22,539 nt of DNA, taken from assembly GCA_937888725.1 (NCBI GenBank), contig CALARE010000071.1, positions 1 to 22,539 on the forward strand, given 5' to 3'. Position 1 is the stretch's first letter. Each line of letters begins with the position of its first letter. The notes beneath the pieces are model-generated. The model ran no database searches and was not told the origin of the DNA. It saw only the letters and a program-made list of their open reading frames with translations. Positions 5,246 to 13,820 of the stretch are shown piece by piece. Source of the stretch: an uncultured Alphaproteobacteria bacterium. GTDB taxonomy: Bacteria; Pseudomonadota; Alphaproteobacteria; CAAHEQ01; UBA3637. A program made the translations under genes and the position numbers.

Positions 5246-6925
5246 TTATCTTGAAATAGGTTTATATTTAATACGATGAGGCTGATCAGCATCCGCACCC
5301 AAACGGCGTTTTTTATCAGCTTCATATTCCTCGTAGTTCCCTTCAAAATAAACGACTTGACTATCGCCTTCAAAAGCTAAAATATGCGTTGCAAGTCTAT
5401 CCAAAAACCATCTATCGTGTGATGTAATAACCGCACAACCTGGGAAATTCATCAACGCTTCTTCCAACGCACGCAATGTATCCACATCTAAGTCATTTGT
5501 TGGTTCATCAAGCAAGAGAACGTTTGCCCCTTGTTTAAGCATTTTTGCCATATGAACACGGTTGCGTTCACCACCTGAAAGTTGTCCAACTTTCTTTTGT
5601 TGGTCTGGGCCTTTAAAGTTGAATTGTGAAACATATCCACGAGAGTTCACTTCACGTTTGCCCAAAGTTAAAATGTCTTTTCCTTCAGAGATTTCTTGCC
5701 AAACAGTTTTGTTATCATCCAAAGCATCTCTTGATTGATCGACATATCCAAGCGATACCGTTTCACCCACTCTAAATGAGCCACTATCTGGTTGTTCTTG
5801 CCCTGTGATAATTTTCATAAGAGTTGTTTTACCAGCACCATTTGGACCGATGATGCCAACAATCCCACCAGCTGGCAATTTAAATGAAAGATTTTCAAAT
5901 AATAATTTTTCACCAAAGGCTTTTGTGAGATTTTCAGCTTCCAAAACAACTTGCCCCAAACGAGGACCAGCAGGAATGATAATCTGGGCAACTTCTGGTG
6001 CTTTTTCTCTTTCTTGCGATTTTTTCAAGAGTTCTTCATAAGCTGTGATACGTGCTTTTGATTTCGCTTGACGTGCTTTTGGTGATTGACGCACCCATTC
6101 AAGTTCTTCCTTCAATGTTTTTTGACGATTATTGTCGGCATTTTGCTCTTGTTCCATTCGTTTTTGTTTTTGTTCAAGCCAACTTGTGTAATTACCTTCA
6201 AATGGAATGCCCTCCCCTCTATCCATTTCTAAAATCCAACCAGTTACATTATCAAGGAAGTACCTGTCATGTGTTACCATAACAACGGTACCTGTATAAT
6301 TTTTCAAAAATACTTGTAACCAAGCAACGGATTCAGCATCTAAGTGGTTTGTTGGTTCATCAAGCAAAAGCATATCAGGTTTTGATAATAATAAGCGACA
6401 TAAGGCAACACGGCGTTTTTCACCACCAGAAAGTTTTGTCACATCTGCATCAGCAGGAGGACAACGCAGTGCATCCATTGCAATTTCAATTGTGCGTTCA
6501 AGTTCCCAGCCATTACAAGCATCAATTTTTTCTTGTAATTCTGCTTGTTCAGCTAAAAGAGCATCCATATCAGCATCAGGATCAGCAAATTTCATATTAA
6601 CTTCTTCAAATCGTGCAAGCAAATCTCTAATTTCGCCAACGCCATCCATAATGTTCCCCATCACATCTTTTGAAGGGTCAAGTTGTGGTTCTTGAGGAAG
6701 ATATCCCACTTTAACCCCATCAGCTGCAAAAGCCTCACCTGTGAAATCTTGATCTAAACCTGCCATAATTTTAATAAGTGTAGATTTACCAGCACCATTT
6801 GGACCAATCACCCCAATTTTTGCTCCAGGGAAAAAGCTAAGCCAGATGTGTTTTAAAACCTCTTTTCCACCTGGGAATGTTTTGCACAAATCTTTCATCA
6901 CATAAATATATTGATATGAAGCCAT
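5246..6925 (-). CDS. ettA: ABC-F translation factor EttA
   Basis: 559 residues, full length for EttA (energy-dependent translational throttle A). It has two ABC ATPase domains and no membrane segment, the ABC-F layout. Domain 1: Walker A GPNGAGKST at 41-49, signature LSGGE at 165-169, Walker B LLLDEP near 186-191. Domain 2: Walker A GPNGAGKTT near 360-368, signature LSGGE near 449-453, LLLDEPTND near 470-478. Between residues about 95 and 140 lies the arm insertion that touches the ribosomal E site, and residues about 245-315 form the charged inter-domain linker. The C-terminal GADADQPHRIKYKPI tail is also typical. It binds the ribosomal E site and gates entry into elongation according to ATP/ADP. 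It is a single-gene unit with its own promoter and terminator. Confidence 0.95.
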   Translation of the reverse strand: MASYQYIYVMKDLCKTFPGGKEVLKHIWLSFFPGAKIGVIGPNGAGKSTLIKIMAGLDQDFTGEAFAADGVKVGYLPQEPQLDPSKDVMGNIMDGVGEIRDLLARFEEVNMKFADPDADMDALLAEQAELQEKIDACNGWELERTIEIAMDALRCPPADADVTKLSGGEKRRVALCRLLLSKPDMLLLDEPTNHLDAESVAWLQVFLKNYTGTVVMVTHDRYFLDNVTGWILEMDRGEGIPFEGNYTSWLEQKQKRMEQEQNADNNRQKTLKEELEWVRQSPKARQAKSKARITAYEELLKKSQEREKAPEVAQIIIPAGPRLGQVVLEAENLTKAFGEKLLFENLSFKLPAGGIVGIIGPNGAGKTTLMKIITGQEQPDSGSFRVGETVSLGYVDQSRDALDDNKTVWQEISEGKDILTLGKREVNSRGYVSQFNFKGPDQQKKVGQLSGGERNRVHMAKMLKQGANVLLLDEPTNDLDVDTLRALEEALMNFPGCAVITSHDRWFLDRLATHILAFEGDSQVVYFEGNYEEYEADKKRRLGADADQPHRIKYKPISR

Positions 6926-6960
6926 CTTTTTTATCCTTTCCTTATAATAAAATTTATTTG

Positions 6961-6989
6961 GTTATACCAATAAATCTAAAAAAAATCAA
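6961..6989 (-). promoter_or_regulatory. ettA promoter
   Basis: On the minus strand TTGATT (6989-6984), 17 bp, TATAAC (6966-6961). Start near 6954, about 30 nt before the ATG; AAGGA lies upstream of the start codon. Confidence 0.65.
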
Positions 6990-7035
6990 TATAATTTATT
7001 AAATATTTTAAATAAATTTGTTTTAATAAAAATCA

Positions 7036-7064
7036 TTGACAAATTTATGTTTTTATGGTACTAT
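7036..7064 (+). promoter_or_regulatory. Promoter of the 767-residue protein gene
   Basis: TTGACA (7036-7041), 17 bp, TACTAT (7059-7064). Start near 7071. This excludes a translation start at 7055, which would lie inside the promoter. Confidence 0.7.
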
Positions 7065-7093
7065 TGCTGTATTCAAGGATAATAGGAGGTTTT

Positions 7094-9397
7094 ATGTATC
7101 AGACATTAAATGAAAAAGAAATCACAAATCTTTTTTCTTCATTTCATCAAAGGTTAAAAGAACAATCTCAACAATATATAAGCTCTTTTTCTCAATCACA
7201 ATCTAATATATCACCAAAAGATCAAGCTCGTCTTGAAGAGGTAATTTATGATTTATTGATTACCTCGCATCTTTTTAACAGAAATAAAATGAGAACATTT
7301 TCTGGAATAAAAGAGATTTTTGATGCGTTTAACAATAATGAGAATATTGAAGAAAAAGCAATAAAGATTAAAAAAGAGTGGGATATTTATAAAGATGAAA
7401 TAGAAGATGCAATTGACTATGGATTAAATCTAAGAGATAACGTAAATCCTTATTATCCAGCGTGTTTTAATGATACTGAAAGAGTGTTTTTCAAAGTAGA
7501 AGAACAAGGCTCATTAACCTCTATTTTTAACCAGTTTATTCAAAAATACAATGAGATTTTACCTAACACCTATAAAATGGTATTAGAAAGGGTGGATAAA
7601 GGGTTGAATAATAATTCAATATCTGCAGGGCGTTTTTTAATGCAACAAATCAAAGCGTTTGAACGTGCCAAAAAACAACTTGCTGAATTTGCGACAGAAA
7701 GCTTATCCACTGTTGTTCTTGAAATTAACAATCAAAAAGAGGGGATTGTACAATATCAAAAAGATGTTTCTGTGACACCTCAAAAGAAAATAAAGGTTAA
7801 TCCATTTGTTTTTTATGTTTTGAAAGATAAAATGTGTCAATTATCCAAAGAGGATTCTTTGAATGAGTTAGTAACTCTCTTAACAAATGAAATAAATGAA
7901 TTATCAGACACTTTAAAAAAATATCAATTTGCAGCAGAAAGGGATAGAAAAGATTTTGAAAGTAAAGAAGAAGCCCCTATTGATTTAATTATGTTTTCAA
8001 AAAAAGCTTATGATATTGCCAATATGTCTGGTTATGTTGACTGGTGGTCTTGCATGGAGCCTGTAGATGATGGTTGCGGCGAGTATAAATATATGCCTTC
8101 TTATATTGGAAGAGGGGCAATCGTTGCCTATGGATATAATTCAAAAAATCCTTATAAAGCAATTTCTAGAATTCTTTTAAAACCATTTTATGGAGCAAAT
8201 GATTCAACTCATGTTTTTTATAATCAAGACAATATTTATGGACGTTTTTCATTTGAATTTAAAGATGTTGTTTCGAAAATAGCCGAAGAAGTTTTTGATA
8301 ATAGAAATGAAAATGAACCATTTTACAGGCAACCACATCAATTTTATTCTCCAACATGGCGTTGTGCAATACAAAACACGGATGTGGAAAGTTGGTTAAC
8401 CAATTATGGTATCAATGTTGAAAAACGAAATACTTCGTTTGTTATTCAAAAAGGTATTAGTTTAAATGATTTAAAATTAAAAACATTACCAAACTTTTCA
8501 AACTATATCGTACCACGTTTCGATTGTTACAACAATCCTCTTGAGAGTTTGAAAAATTCACCATCAGTTGTTTCTTATGATTTTGATGCATTTTGTACAC
8601 TCATTAAATCGCTAGAGGGAGGTCCAAAATGTGTTGGGGATAAGTATAACGTTGATTACTGCCCCGAACTTGTCACTTTAAAAGGATTAGCAAAAAAAGT
8701 TGGTTCATTTTCGGCTAAAAATTGCAAAAATTTAAAAAGATTAGAAGCTGAAAATACAATTGTTAAAGGTTCCTTTTGTATTGTGGGAGCTAAAAACCTT
8801 AAAAGTTTAATTGGGTGTCCTAAAAAAATTGGTGGAGCTTTTTCGTTTTCTCTTAATCATTTAGGTATGTTGGATGAATTGCCTAAGGTGGGAGGTGATA
8901 TTTTATGTCACGCAAGCAAAGATTTTAAAATTCCAAAAGAAGGCGTTGTTCTTGCAGAAAATAATCCAAAAGTTAAATTTATGTATCCATTGTTTAAGCA
9001 AGACGGATGCATTTATAACTTCTTTAACTTGCCAGAAAATTTTGTTGTCAAACAAAATATTTTAATAGATTGGGATACAGAATATGGGGATGAACTACCC
9101 GATTTAAGTGGTGTTATCGTTGATGGGAATATCTCTTTTGCAAGAGGGTTCAAACTTTCGCATTGGAAATGGAAGCCAAAAAAATTGACTGGTTATTTAA
9201 ATACAGAAGGAGTAACAGATAGTTCTGTTCCTGAAGAGTTATTTTCTTTCACAACGGATACTTCAAAAGGTGTTTTAAAAGATGTTGACTCTCGCAATCT
9301 AAACAGTAAGAGCGATGATTTGAAAAAAGAAAAAATCGCCACACAACAAAATAAAAACAAGGGATATTATATTTCTTTTGAAAATCAACATTGTTAA
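7094..9397 (+). CDS. Large unknown protein with degenerate leucine-rich-like repeats
   Basis: 767 residues from ATG 7094, which follows an ideal AGGAGG at 7084-7089; the open frame extends 13 codons further upstream, but that part overlaps the promoter. There is no signal peptide or membrane helix. Residues 1-300 are helical and charged. Residues about 310-440 form a compact domain with YVDWWSCMEP (Cys320) and GRGAIVAYGY, then RILLKPFYG and YGRFSFEF. I have the impression of similar W-S-C-M domains in phage and island proteins but cannot name one. Residues about 520-620 hold irregular repeats of the LxxLxGCPKxVGG kind (CPELVTLKGLAKKVGSFSA, NLKSLIGCPKKIGGAFSFS, LDELPKVGGDILCHA), resembling leucine-rich repeat fragments. 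Monocistronic. Function unknown; an effector or phage-derived protein would fit. Confidence 0.75.
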   Translation: MYQTLNEKEITNLFSSFHQRLKEQSQQYISSFSQSQSNISPKDQARLEEVIYDLLITSHLFNRNKMRTFSGIKEIFDAFNNNENIEEKAIKIKKEWDIYKDEIEDAIDYGLNLRDNVNPYYPACFNDTERVFFKVEEQGSLTSIFNQFIQKYNEILPNTYKMVLERVDKGLNNNSISAGRFLMQQIKAFERAKKQLAEFATESLSTVVLEINNQKEGIVQYQKDVSVTPQKKIKVNPFVFYVLKDKMCQLSKEDSLNELVTLLTNEINELSDTLKKYQFAAERDRKDFESKEEAPIDLIMFSKKAYDIANMSGYVDWWSCMEPVDDGCGEYKYMPSYIGRGAIVAYGYNSKNPYKAISRILLKPFYGANDSTHVFYNQDNIYGRFSFEFKDVVSKIAEEVFDNRNENEPFYRQPHQFYSPTWRCAIQNTDVESWLTNYGINVEKRNTSFVIQKGISLNDLKLKTLPNFSNYIVPRFDCYNNPLESLKNSPSVVSYDFDAFCTLIKSLEGGPKCVGDKYNVDYCPELVTLKGLAKKVGSFSAKNCKNLKRLEAENTIVKGSFCIVGAKNLKSLIGCPKKIGGAFSFSLNHLGMLDELPKVGGDILCHASKDFKIPKEGVVLAENNPKVKFMYPLFKQDGCIYNFFNLPENFVVKQNILIDWDTEYGDELPDLSGVIVDGNISFARGFKLSHWKWKPKKLTGYLNTEGVTDSSVPEELFSFTTDTSKGVLKDVDSRNLNSKSDDLKKEKIATQQNKNKGYYISFENQHC

Positions 9398-9478
9398 AAT
9401 ATTGATGTTCTGTATTTTTTGTATAAATGAAAATAGAGCAATGACTGTATAATTTGACTGATTATAAAGCATTTTTTC

Positions 9479-9507
9479 TTGATTTTTTCAAAAAAAGAAA
9501 ATATAAT
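9479..9507 (+). promoter_or_regulatory. infA promoter
   Basis: TTGATT (9479-9484), 17 bp, TATAAT (9502-9507). Start near 9514, with the Shine-Dalgarno AAGGAG at 9527-9532. Confidence 0.7.
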
Positions 9508-9538
9508 AAGTCCGTTTATAATTTTTAAGGAGTTTTTT

Positions 9539-9760
9539 ATGGCAAAAGAAGAAGTTTTGCAATTCACAGGAACTGTTACAGAAGCATTGCCAAATGCCAT
9601 GTTTCGTGTAACACTTGAAAATGGTCATGAAATTATCGCTCATACATCTGGTAAAATGCGTAAATTTCGCATTCGCGTTATGGTTGGTGATAAAGTTGAA
9701 ATCGAAATGACACCTTATGACCTTTCAAAAGGGCGTATTGCATTTAGACACAAAGCTTAA
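9539..9760 (+). CDS. infA: Translation initiation factor IF-1
   Basis: 73 residues, starting MAKEEVLQFTGTVTEALPN. It is a single S1-like OB fold with the IF-1 hallmarks NAMFRV, LENGHEI, SGKMRKFRIRVMVGDKV and the YDLSKGRI end. The open frame continues 20 codons upstream, but AAGGAG at 9527-9532 and the conserved amino terminus fix the start at 9539. IF-1 occupies the ribosomal A site during initiation and works with IF-2 and IF-3. It has its own promoter. The following membrane-protein gene is 43 nt away with no clear terminator, so read-through is possible. Confidence 0.97.
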   Translation: MAKEEVLQFTGTVTEALPNAMFRVTLENGHEIIAHTSGKMRKFRIRVMVGDKVEIEMTPYDLSKGRIAFRHKA

Positions 9761-9803
9761 TATTTTTTTTAAGTTCATTTCTATTTAATCAAGGGGGATT
9801 TAC

Positions 9804-10880
9804 ATGTATACACAACTTATTTTTTTTCTGATTGAATTATTCGTTATTTTGGGTTGTGTTACATGGATTGTCCCTTTTTGCTTAAACAAGACTAAAAAAG
9901 ATATCTCAATCGCATCTTTTTTAAATATTTTAGCTGTTTTTGGTGGTAGTTTAGTTTTATTAACCACAACAGGTTATACCCTTGTTCAAAAAGGGGGATT
10001 CCTACCCATATTTGTTACTTTTTTTGCTGTGATGGGTAGTTTTTTTTACACCGCTTTTCAAGATAAAAAAAGACTGTTATTCATCATCACAACATTACTT
10101 TGTTTATTAGGCACTTTTTTAACACCAAATGGTCTTGAACTAACCTTAACAAATTTTGCAATACAGTGCTGTGCGGCTCTTTTATGGATAACGTTTATTT
10201 ATATGATGCAACAACTTGATCGCATCTTTTTATTTTCATTTACTGTTTTTTCCGTTTTCTTTTTAGTTTCAAGCTTAATGTGTTCCAATATCTTTCCTTT
10301 CTTAAACAGCAGTTTTCAATTTTTATGCTTCTCATTACTTATTCTTCTTGTAAGCATAACATTTTGGTTAAAAAAGAAAGGGCTTTTTTTGCAAGGGCCA
10401 GCTTCTATATTTTTCTTATCCTATATAATTGGATATTTCGGCTATTGCTTAGGCATAACAGGTAAAGCCTCTGTCTTACCTATATTTATTGCGTATGAAT
10501 TATTAGAAATTATTCTTGCACTTGCTACAAACCTATATTTGTACCACAAAATCACTCCTATTCAAGTACCTTTTTTAATTGAAAAAGCCTATATGACACA
10601 AAAAAATATCTCCAATGCTGTAAAAAAAGTGTTTTCCATTTCATTTTTCTTTTCAATGCTTGCACTCTTAAGTGCCTATACAATCCACAAAAATATTTCC
10701 GTTATGGGATTAAAAAACATTTATGTAATGTACGCATTTACAGCTGTTCTTTTGTTTCAAACATATATCGTATTTAAAACTTGGGGTGAACCAAAAACTG
10801 AATTTAAAAATTTATTTAAAGATCTTAAATCAGAACTCAAAAGGGTTCACAGTGAATTGAAAAACACATTAAAAAAATAA
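9804..10880 (+). CDS. Polytopic membrane protein of unknown function
   Basis: 358 residues with about nine or ten hydrophobic segments. They start at residues 4-26 and continue to about residue 325, with short charged loops such as NKTKKD, QDKKR and WLKKKG. A basic amphipathic C-terminal tail follows (KTEFKNLFKDLKSELKRVHS). No catalytic motif of WecA/MraY transferases, flippases or transporters could be identified, so I do not assign a family. The start has AAGGGGGA about seven bases upstream; its five G residues could pair with the C-rich loop of the RNA at 4181-4334. It lies between infA and uvrB, 12 nt before uvrB, so the pair is probably co-transcribed. Confidence 0.75.
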   Translation: MYTQLIFFLIELFVILGCVTWIVPFCLNKTKKDISIASFLNILAVFGGSLVLLTTTGYTLVQKGGFLPIFVTFFAVMGSFFYTAFQDKKRLLFIITTLLCLLGTFLTPNGLELTLTNFAIQCCAALLWITFIYMMQQLDRIFLFSFTVFSVFFLVSSLMCSNIFPFLNSSFQFLCFSLLILLVSITFWLKKKGLFLQGPASIFFLSYIIGYFGYCLGITGKASVLPIFIAYELLEIILALATNLYLYHKITPIQVPFLIEKAYMTQKNISNAVKKVFSISFFFSMLALLSAYTIHKNISVMGLKNIYVMYAFTAVLLFQTYIVFKTWGEPKTEFKNLFKDLKSELKRVHSELKNTLKK

Positions 10881-10892
10881 AAGGATTCGTAG

Positions 10893-12911
10893 ATGATACC
10901 TCTTTATGATCGACCAAATTTAATGGGTGATGCTGGATTTACTTTAAAATCAAAATTCAAACCTGCTGGCGATCAACCTCAAGCGATTAAAGAACTTGTG
11001 GAAGGCTTAAAAAGGGAAGAAAAAAATCAAGTATTGCTTGGTATTACAGGTTCTGGAAAAACATTTACAATGGCTCATGTTATTCAAGAAATGCAAAGAC
11101 CAACCCTCATATTAGCACATAACAAAACACTTGCAGCACAGCTTTATGCCGAAATGAAAACTTTTTTCCCAGATAATGCTGTTGAATATTTCGTTTCATA
11201 TTATGATTATTATCAACCAGAAGCATACATTCCTAAAACAGACACATATATTGAAAAAGATTCTGCAATTAATGAACAAATAGACCGTTTGCGTCATGCT
11301 GCAACACGGCATATTCTCGAAAGACGTGATGTCATTATTGTTTCATCTGTTTCGTGCATTTACGGCTTAGGCTCTGCCGAATCATATTCATCAATGGCCT
11401 TCCAATTAAAAAAAGATGAAACTGTTGATTTAAATGACATTACAAAACGATTGGTTGAGCTTCAATATAAAAGAAATGATATTGCTTTTGAACGAGGCTC
11501 CTTTCGCTTAAATGGTGATGTGTTGGACATTTTCCCATCTCACTATGAAGATTTAGCATGGCGTATATACCTTTTTGGCGATGAGATTGAAAAAATTTGT
11601 GAGTTTGATCCACTAACAGGCAAAACAAAAATCGAATTAAAAGATATCACAATTTTCCCTGCCAGCCATTACGTCACACCAAGGCCTGCTCTATCACAAG
11701 CTATAAAAACGATAAAAGAAGAACTTAAAGAAACGGTTGCCTTTTTTCAAGAAAATTCTAAACCGTTAGAGGCAGAACGCATATCCTCTCGTACAAAATA
11801 TGATTTGGAAATGTTAGAAGCAACAGGTTCATGCAAAGGGATTGAAAATTATTCAAGACATTTAACAGGCAGAAAACCAGGAGAGGCACCTCCAACGCTC
11901 TTTGAATATTTGCCTCCTGATGCACTGATTTTTATTGATGAAAGTCATGTTACTATTCCTCAAATTGGAGCTATGTATCGTGGTGACTTCGCACGAAAAT
12001 CTGTTTTATCCGAATATGGGTTTCGTCTACCAAGTTGTAAAGATAATCGCCCACTTAAATTTGAAGAATGGGATATTATGCGACCCAAGACCATTTTTGT
12101 TTCTGCAACACCAGGGGCTTTTGAACTAGAACAAACGAAAGGCGTTTTTACTGAGCAAATTATCAGACCGACAGGTCTTTTAGATCCTGAATGCGTTGTC
12201 AAACCTGTTGCAACACAAGTGGAAGACCTACTTTTTGAATGTCAAAAAGTATCTAAGCATAAAGGACGTGTTCTTGTCACAACCCTAACAAAAAAAATGG
12301 CGGAAGATTTAACCGATTACTTTACAGAACACGGATTAAAAGTTCGCTATCTCCATTCAGATATTGATACCTTAGAACGTATCCAAATTATCAGAGATTT
12401 ACGGTTAGGAACTTTTGATGTTTTGGTTGGCATTAACTTATTACGCGAAGGATTAGATATTCCCGAGGTTGAATTGGTTGCAATTTTAGACGCTGACAAA
12501 GAAGGTTTTTTACGTTCAACAACGTCACTCATTCAAACCATTGGCCGTGCTGCAAGAAATGTAAATGGCAGAGTTATTTTATATGCAGACAAGATAACAA
12601 AATCCATAAATGCTGCATTAACGGAAACAAATAGACGCAGGCAAAAACAAATTGAATTTAATAAATTCCACAACATTACACCCAAAGGAATTCAAAAAGA
12701 AATCCCTGATTTAATTCAAGATTTTAACGATTTGGTTGGTTCAACAAATGATAAAATAACCCCTGTGGAAATTGAAAAAGAAATACCAACTTCCATTGAA
12801 CAGCTCAAAAAACAAATGAAAGAGGCTGCCGAGGCTTTAAACTTTGAAGAAGCCGCCAAATTGCGTGATAGATTAAGAAAGTTAGAACAATTAGCTGTTC
12901 AAGATTTTTAA
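10893..12911 (+). CDS. uvrB: Excinuclease ABC subunit B
   Basis: 672 residues, the standard UvrB length. Walker A GITGSGKT is at 50-57, and the YYDYYQPEAYIP beta-hairpin region used for damage recognition is present from about residue 101. DESH at 349-352 is the helicase motif II, followed by helicase domain 2 with INLLREGLDIPEVELV and QTIGRAARN. The last 36 or so residues form the UVR domain (MKEAAEALNFEEAAKLRDRLRKLE) that contacts UvrC. UvrB loads on damaged DNA after UvrA and recruits UvrC for nucleotide excision repair. No LexA-type GTTC/GAAC direct repeat is visible just upstream, so SOS control is not evident unless it acts further up the operon. It is followed after 12 nt by a hydrolase gene. 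Confidence 0.98.
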   Translation: MIPLYDRPNLMGDAGFTLKSKFKPAGDQPQAIKELVEGLKREEKNQVLLGITGSGKTFTMAHVIQEMQRPTLILAHNKTLAAQLYAEMKTFFPDNAVEYFVSYYDYYQPEAYIPKTDTYIEKDSAINEQIDRLRHAATRHILERRDVIIVSSVSCIYGLGSAESYSSMAFQLKKDETVDLNDITKRLVELQYKRNDIAFERGSFRLNGDVLDIFPSHYEDLAWRIYLFGDEIEKICEFDPLTGKTKIELKDITIFPASHYVTPRPALSQAIKTIKEELKETVAFFQENSKPLEAERISSRTKYDLEMLEATGSCKGIENYSRHLTGRKPGEAPPTLFEYLPPDALIFIDESHVTIPQIGAMYRGDFARKSVLSEYGFRLPSCKDNRPLKFEEWDIMRPKTIFVSATPGAFELEQTKGVFTEQIIRPTGLLDPECVVKPVATQVEDLLFECQKVSKHKGRVLVTTLTKKMAEDLTDYFTEHGLKVRYLHSDIDTLERIQIIRDLRLGTFDVLVGINLLREGLDIPEVELVAILDADKEGFLRSTTSLIQTIGRAARNVNGRVILYADKITKSINAALTETNRRRQKQIEFNKFHNITPKGIQKEIPDLIQDFNDLVGSTNDKITPVEIEKEIPTSIEQLKKQMKEAAEALNFEEAAKLRDRLRKLEQLAVQDF

Positions 12912-12923
12912 AAAAAGGGCAAC

Positions 12924-13757
12924 ATGATAAAATCAATCATTCAAAAAATAAGTATTGTTATTTTTATTTGCGTACTCGTTTATATTCCATTTTTAGGAGT
13001 ACTTTATTCATTGCAACATAAAATCATATATCATCCCAATCCTATAAAACCAGATATTGCAAACATTCAAAAAGAAATTGCTGACATTCGAGAAGTTAAT
13101 TATTCACTCCCTGATGGAAAACAGGTTTATGGATGGTATTTAAAATCAAATAAAACACCAAAAGTGATTGTCTTTTTTCATGGCAATACGGGCAATTTGG
13201 AATACAATTCTAAACAATTACATTTTTTTAAAAAATTAGGTTATTCTGTTTTTATGCCAGAATATCAAGGATTTGGGGGCATAAAAGGAAATTTAAGACA
13301 ATCTGAATTAGAGCAAGATGCCAAAACAGCCCTGCTTTGGCTTTTAAGCAAAGGATATAAGCCAAAGGATATTATTGTTTATGGTCATTCCCTTGGCACA
13401 TATGTTGCTCTTTTTGCCACATCATTTATGCAGAGCGAAAACAAAGACGTATCGGCTGTTATTTTAGAAGCACCTTTTTATTCACTCATCAATATGGGAC
13501 AAAATATGTTTGGAAATTTAATCCCACTCAATTGGTTATTAAAAGACAAATTCCCATCAATGGAGCTTATTAAAACCATAAAAACACCCATTTATATCGG
13601 CCATGGTAAGCAAGACAGTGTTATCCCTTATGAACAAGGCTTAATGTTATTTGAAGATGCAAAACATCCGAAAACATTCTTTTCATCCGATACGGCAAAT
13701 CACAACACTTTACCTGAAGAAGGATTTATAGATACAATTTTGGCTCCCTTAAAATAA
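12924..13757 (+). CDS. Membrane-anchored alpha/beta hydrolase (BEM46/ABHD13-like)
   Basis: 277 residues. A hydrophobic helix at about residues 9-29 (VIFICVLVYIPFLGVLYSL) anchors the protein; the QHKIIYHPNP segment right after it is typical of the BEM46-like group. The hydrolase core has the oxyanion motif FFHGNTGN, the nucleophile Ser156 in GHSLG, an acid Asp231 in GKQDSVIP and His260 in ANHNTL, so the catalytic triad is complete. Lipid or ester substrates are likely, but none can be named. It follows uvrB by 12 nt and is probably translated from the same message. Confidence 0.85.
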   Translation: MIKSIIQKISIVIFICVLVYIPFLGVLYSLQHKIIYHPNPIKPDIANIQKEIADIREVNYSLPDGKQVYGWYLKSNKTPKVIVFFHGNTGNLEYNSKQLHFFKKLGYSVFMPEYQGFGGIKGNLRQSELEQDAKTALLWLLSKGYKPKDIIVYGHSLGTYVALFATSFMQSENKDVSAVILEAPFYSLINMGQNMFGNLIPLNWLLKDKFPSMELIKTIKTPIYIGHGKQDSVIPYEQGLMLFEDAKHPKTFFSSDTANHNTLPEEGFIDTILAPLK

Positions 13758-13762
13758 AAGAC

Positions 13763-13791
13763 TTGACGAATGGCTCAAGATTCTTTAAACT
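13763..13791 (+). promoter_or_regulatory. ptsP promoter
   Basis: TTGACG (13763-13768), 17 bp, TAAACT (13786-13791). It lies right after the hydrolase stop; start near 13798, about 23 nt before the ptsP ATG. Confidence 0.55.
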
Positions 13792-13820
13792 TGCTTTATC
13801 AACAATAAAGGGGTCCGCAA

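Noticed and set aside
7055..7093. Upstream start for the 767-residue protein
   Set aside because: It overlaps the -10 box of the promoter; the ATG at 7094 has an ideal AGGAGG.
9479..9538. A 20-codon upstream extension of infA
   Set aside because: It lies in the infA promoter; the conserved IF-1 start MAKEE has its own Shine-Dalgarno.
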